Both the position numbers and the translations under genes were made by a program. From the NCBI RefSeq assembly GCF_011516645.4, contig NZ_CP088285.1:1054001-1118000 (forward strand): a stretch of 64,000 nucleotides of DNA, read 5' to 3'. This document shows positions 61,373 through 64,000 of the stretch, in pieces. This stretch comes from Bradyrhizobium septentrionale. GTDB lineage: Bacteria > Pseudomonadota > Alphaproteobacteria > Rhizobiales > Xanthobacteraceae. The notes below the pieces were generated by a model, which was not told the DNA's origin, searched no databases, and worked only from the letters and a program-made list of their open reading frames with translations. Within the stretch, counting starts at the first letter, position 1. The number at the start of each line of letters is the position of its first letter.

Positions 61373-63334
61373 ATGCGTACCTATCTCAGATCATACATCG
61401 CCAACTTGTTCGCAGGCGACCTCGCGGCCTTCGGTGCACCACCGACGGATGAAGCGCTTGCCGGTCACATCCGCGCCGAGCAGATTTCGCTCGTCCTCGG
61501 CTATTCCTTCGGCATCATGCTGGCCAACGCCTGCAACGCGCTGGTGCTCGCCGTTGCATTGTGGCAATCGCCGGATTGGGCCTTCGCGCTGATCTGGGCC
61601 GCCGCCGTGAGCAGCGCAGCGCTGTTCTTCGGGCTGCAAGCGCGCGCAGCGCGACGCGTCGCCAAGCCGCAATTCGTGTCGCGCCGAACCATGTACCGAC
61701 TGGTGCGCAATGCGCTGGCGCTCGGGGCAGCCTGGGGCATCGTTCCGGTCGCCTTCTTCGCCAACGCATCGAGCGGCGCGCAACTGGTGATCACCTGCCT
61801 GTGCGCCGGAATGCTGGCCGGCGGCGCCTTCGCCTTCTCCACCATCCCGATCGCCGCGATTGCATTCACCGCGCCAATCTTCGTCGGTACCGCGATGTGC
61901 CTCGGCAGGGACGGCGACTTCGTCTATCTCCTGCTGGCCGTCCTCGTTCTGGTCTACGGCTCCGTGCTGCTGCGCGGCGTGTTCGTCAATGCGTTCGAGT
62001 TCAGGCGGCGGATCATCGCCCAGCACGAGGCCGAACGGACCGTACGGCAGGATCCGCTGACGCATCTGCCAAACCGCGTCGCCTTCAATGAGGCGCTCAA
62101 CGGCGCGCTGAACCGGCTGGCGCGCTCAGGCGAAGAATTCGCAGTGCTGCTGCTCGATCTCGATCGCTTCAAGGAGGTCAACGACAGGTTCGGCCATCCC
62201 GCGGGCGACGAATTCCTAGTGCAGGTTGCGGCCCGGTTGCAGCGCTGCACGCGCGCTGCCGAGCATGTCGCGCGGATCGGCGGCGATGAATTCGCGCTGA
62301 TCATGTCCAACCTGACCAGGCCCGAGGATGCGCTCGCGATCGCCGAGCGGTTCGTCGCGGCCTTTGCCGATCCGTTTACGATCGACGGGTTCGAGATCAA
62401 CGGGATGCTCAGCATCGGCATCGTGCTCGCGCCGCGGGACGGCAGCACGTCGCACGATCTGCTCAAGCACGTCGACATCGCGCTCTACCGGGGGAAGAAA
62501 TCCGGCCCCGGCACCATCTGCTTCTTCGAGGCCAGCGACGACCAGTCCGCGCGCGACCGACGCGCCCTGCAGCGGGATCTGGAACAGGCCATCGAGGCCG
62601 ACCAGCTGTTCCTCGTCTACCAGCCCTTCCTCGACATCCGCAAAGGCCGCGTCACCGGCTTCGAGGCGCTGTTGCGCTGGCAGCATCCAGTGCGTGGCCT
62701 GATCCCGCCGAGCGTCTTCATTCCGATCGCCGAGGAGAGCGGGCTGATCCATCAGCTCGGCGAATGGGTGATCCGCCATGCCTGCGCGATGCTAGCGCGC
62801 TGGCCTGACGACATCAGGATCGCGGTCAATTTCTCCGCGGTCCAGTTCCAGAACGTCGGCATCCTGCAGACCATCGTCGACGCGCTTGCCGAGGCGAAGG
62901 TCGCGCCAAACCGGCTCGAGATCGAAATCACCGAGTCGATGCTGATCTCGAAATACGGATCGGCGCCCGCGATCCTCAACGGGCTGCTCGAGCTCGGGCT
63001 AACGGTCGCGCTCGACGATTTCGGCACCGGCTTCTCATCACTGACCTATTTGCGCAAGCTGCCGTTCAGCCGCATCAAGATCGATCAATCCTTCATCCGG
63101 GACATGCTGACCCAGCCGGATTGCGCCGCGATCGTCAAATCGGTGATCGGTCTCGCGCAGGAGCTGCAGATCGGCGTCGTGGCCGAAGGCGTCGAGACCG
63201 CGGATCAGCTCGAATATCTGCGCCAGACCAGTTGCGACGAGGTCCAGGGCTATTTGATCGGCCGGCCGATGTTGGCCAGCGAGATCACCGCCCTGCTCGA
63301 TCACGATCCGCAGCACTCGGTGCACGCGGCGTAG
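61373..63334 (+). CDS. Membrane GGDEF-EAL protein (diguanylate cyclase/phosphodiesterase)
   Basis: This 653-residue protein (672 from an upstream ATG at 61316) has about six hydrophobic segments in the first 210 residues, a GGDEF domain and an EAL domain. The cyclase site is complete (RIGGDEFALI). The allosteric inhibition site RxxD is RAAE, so feedback control is likely weak. EAL residues are kept: FEALLRWQHP, VNFSAVQF, EITES, LDDFGTGFSS, IKIDQSF, VAEGVET and QGYLIGRPM. It could make and break c-di-GMP. Several starts are possible; 61373 is a middle choice with AGCGAG upstream. Confidence 0.9.
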   Translation: MRTYLRSYIANLFAGDLAAFGAPPTDEALAGHIRAEQISLVLGYSFGIMLANACNALVLAVALWQSPDWAFALIWAAAVSSAALFFGLQARAARRVAKPQFVSRRTMYRLVRNALALGAAWGIVPVAFFANASSGAQLVITCLCAGMLAGGAFAFSTIPIAAIAFTAPIFVGTAMCLGRDGDFVYLLLAVLVLVYGSVLLRGVFVNAFEFRRRIIAQHEAERTVRQDPLTHLPNRVAFNEALNGALNRLARSGEEFAVLLLDLDRFKEVNDRFGHPAGDEFLVQVAARLQRCTRAAEHVARIGGDEFALIMSNLTRPEDALAIAERFVAAFADPFTIDGFEINGMLSIGIVLAPRDGSTSHDLLKHVDIALYRGKKSGPGTICFFEASDDQSARDRRALQRDLEQAIEADQLFLVYQPFLDIRKGRVTGFEALLRWQHPVRGLIPPSVFIPIAEESGLIHQLGEWVIRHACAMLARWPDDIRIAVNFSAVQFQNVGILQTIVDALAEAKVAPNRLEIEITESMLISKYGSAPAILNGLLELGLTVALDDFGTGFSSLTYLRKLPFSRIKIDQSFIRDMLTQPDCAAIVKSVIGLAQELQIGVVAEGVETADQLEYLRQTSCDEVQGYLIGRPMLASEITALLDHDPQHSVHAA

Positions 63335-63366
63335 CCCTGATCGAATGCCGTGACCGGTCGCGCCTG

Positions 63367-64000
63367 TTAGAGCGCGTCGGCCCGATGCAGGGTGTCGACC
63401 GTGATGGTGCCGCGGGCACGCGAGACGCACGCGCAGATCTTGCGGCTCTCCTGCTTCTGGTGATCGCTGAAGAAGACGTCGCGATGGTCGATTTCGCCGT
63501 CGACACCGACCACGTCGAGCGCGCAGACGCCGCATTCGCCGCGCCGGCAGTCGCTCATCACCTCATGGCCGGCCTCGTTGAGCACGTCCAGCAGCGAGCG
63601 GTCGCGCGGGACCACGAACTCGATCCCCTCGCCTTTGAGCCGGACGCGGAACGCCTCGGTCGGCAGCAGCCCGCTCGATCCGAAGGTCTCGTAGCGCAAA
63701 TCGGGCATCGGGCGGCCGGATGCTTCCCAGGCGCGCCGTGCCGCATCCAGCATCCGCATCGGGCCGCAAAACAACGTCATCGTCTCCGGTGGCAAGGCCG
63801 CGAACACACTGTCGAGGTCGAGCCGGCTGCCCTCGTCGCCGGCGTGGACGATGAGGCGGTCGCCGAGCAGATCTTCGAGCACGTCGAGATACGCTGCATC
63901 GCTGCGCGCACGGACGGCATAATGCAGCGTCACGCCGGCGTCGCGGCGGGCCAGCGCCTGTGCCGCGCCGACGATCGGCGTGATGCCGATGCCACCCGCG
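63367..64000 (-). CDS. PDR/VanB-type ferredoxin reductase, N-terminal part outside the window
   Basis: The C-terminal part of a phthalate-dioxygenase-reductase-like oxidoreductase is visible, at least 211 residues. It runs from the NAD-binding GGIGITPIVGAAQA (64000 downwards) through CGPMRMLDAARRAWEASG to a C-terminal 2Fe-2S domain. The domain has the plant-type ferredoxin cluster motif SDCRRGECGVCALDV with a final Cys in ICACVSR. The domain order FMN-NAD-2Fe2S is the VanB/PDR order. Such enzymes pass electrons from NADH to Rieske-type or similar oxygenases. The partner oxygenase lies outside; aromatic genes lie on the other side of the GGDEF-EAL gene. It ends at 63367. Confidence 0.87.
   Translation of the reverse strand, partial: AGGIGITPIVGAAQALARRDAGVTLHYAVRARSDAAYLDVLEDLLGDRLIVHAGDEGSRLDLDSVFAALPPETMTLFCGPMRMLDAARRAWEASGRPMPDLRYETFGSSGLLPTEAFRVRLKGEGIEFVVPRDRSLLDVLNEAGHEVMSDCRRGECGVCALDVVGVDGEIDHRDVFFSDHQKQESRKICACVSRARGTITVDTLHRADAL

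Overview
The window reads as a chromosomal segment of a Bradyrhizobium-like alphaproteobacterium (order Hyphomicrobiales). The basis is a high G+C content by eye, the protein flavour throughout, a rhizobial-type glycerol ABC-transport operon, and many intergenic palindromic repeats of the kind scattered through Bradyrhizobium genomes. I see no transposase, integrase, phage gene, tRNA, rRNA or CRISPR array. Both ends cut through genes: a carbamoyltransferase on the left and a ferredoxin-type reductase on the right.

Left part (1-8.3 kb): a 5'-truncated NodU/CmcH-family carbamoyltransferase converges on htpX. Next is a wrecked hybrid histidine kinase (N-terminal sensor and C-terminal receiver only, out of frame), then an MltB-type lytic transglycosylase, a DUF1993 protein, an SDR dehydrogenase and an Old Yellow Enzyme.

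8.3-17.3 kb: a complete glycerol uptake and oxidation operon on the minus strand, glpD-glpS-glpT-glpP-glpQ-glpU-glpV, with a DeoR-type glpR upstream. The coding sequences overlap or nearly touch. The two ATPases have complementary defects: GlpT has a degenerate ABC signature and GlpS lacks the H-loop histidine. Together they predict one working and one degenerate ATP site. A HAD phosphatase and a small conserved protein follow.

18.5-27.9 kb: a fatty-acid beta-oxidation operon (fadE, thiolase, FadB/J-type multifunctional enzyme, hotdog thioesterase), a Tat-exported SMP-30-type lactonase and a flavin reductase. 27.3-32.2 kb: an RND efflux operon (adaptor, pump, TetR regulator) with two TetR-like palindromes upstream.

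32.5-41.3 kb: an MFS transporter, a YcaQ-like protein, a small conserved protein, an OmpA-family protein, a PMT-type glycosyltransferase, and a FecR-domain protein paired with a Thr-Pro-repeat beta-barrel. The block from the glycosyltransferase to the barrel is flanked by inverted copies of one repeat. Two VOC proteins follow.

41.4-51.3 kb: a divergent pair of Tat-exported hydrolases, then minus-strand metabolic genes (enoyl-CoA hydratase, His-rich cupin, 2-hydroxyacid dehydrogenase, Tat-exported FKBP, FAD oxidoreductase, gamma-glutamyltransferase), then trhO-slyX. 51.4-64 kb: a LysR regulator, a TadE/TadG pair, a PilZ protein, hemE, an aromatic-degradation cluster (extradiol dioxygenase, MhpA-type hydroxylase, GMC oxidoreductase), a GGDEF-EAL protein and the truncated reductase.

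No wholly unknown system is evident. The best leads are the asymmetric GlpS/GlpT ATPases, the internally deleted sensor kinase, the FecR/barrel pair inside inverted repeats, the twin TetR operator, and a nested repeat upstream of glpD.
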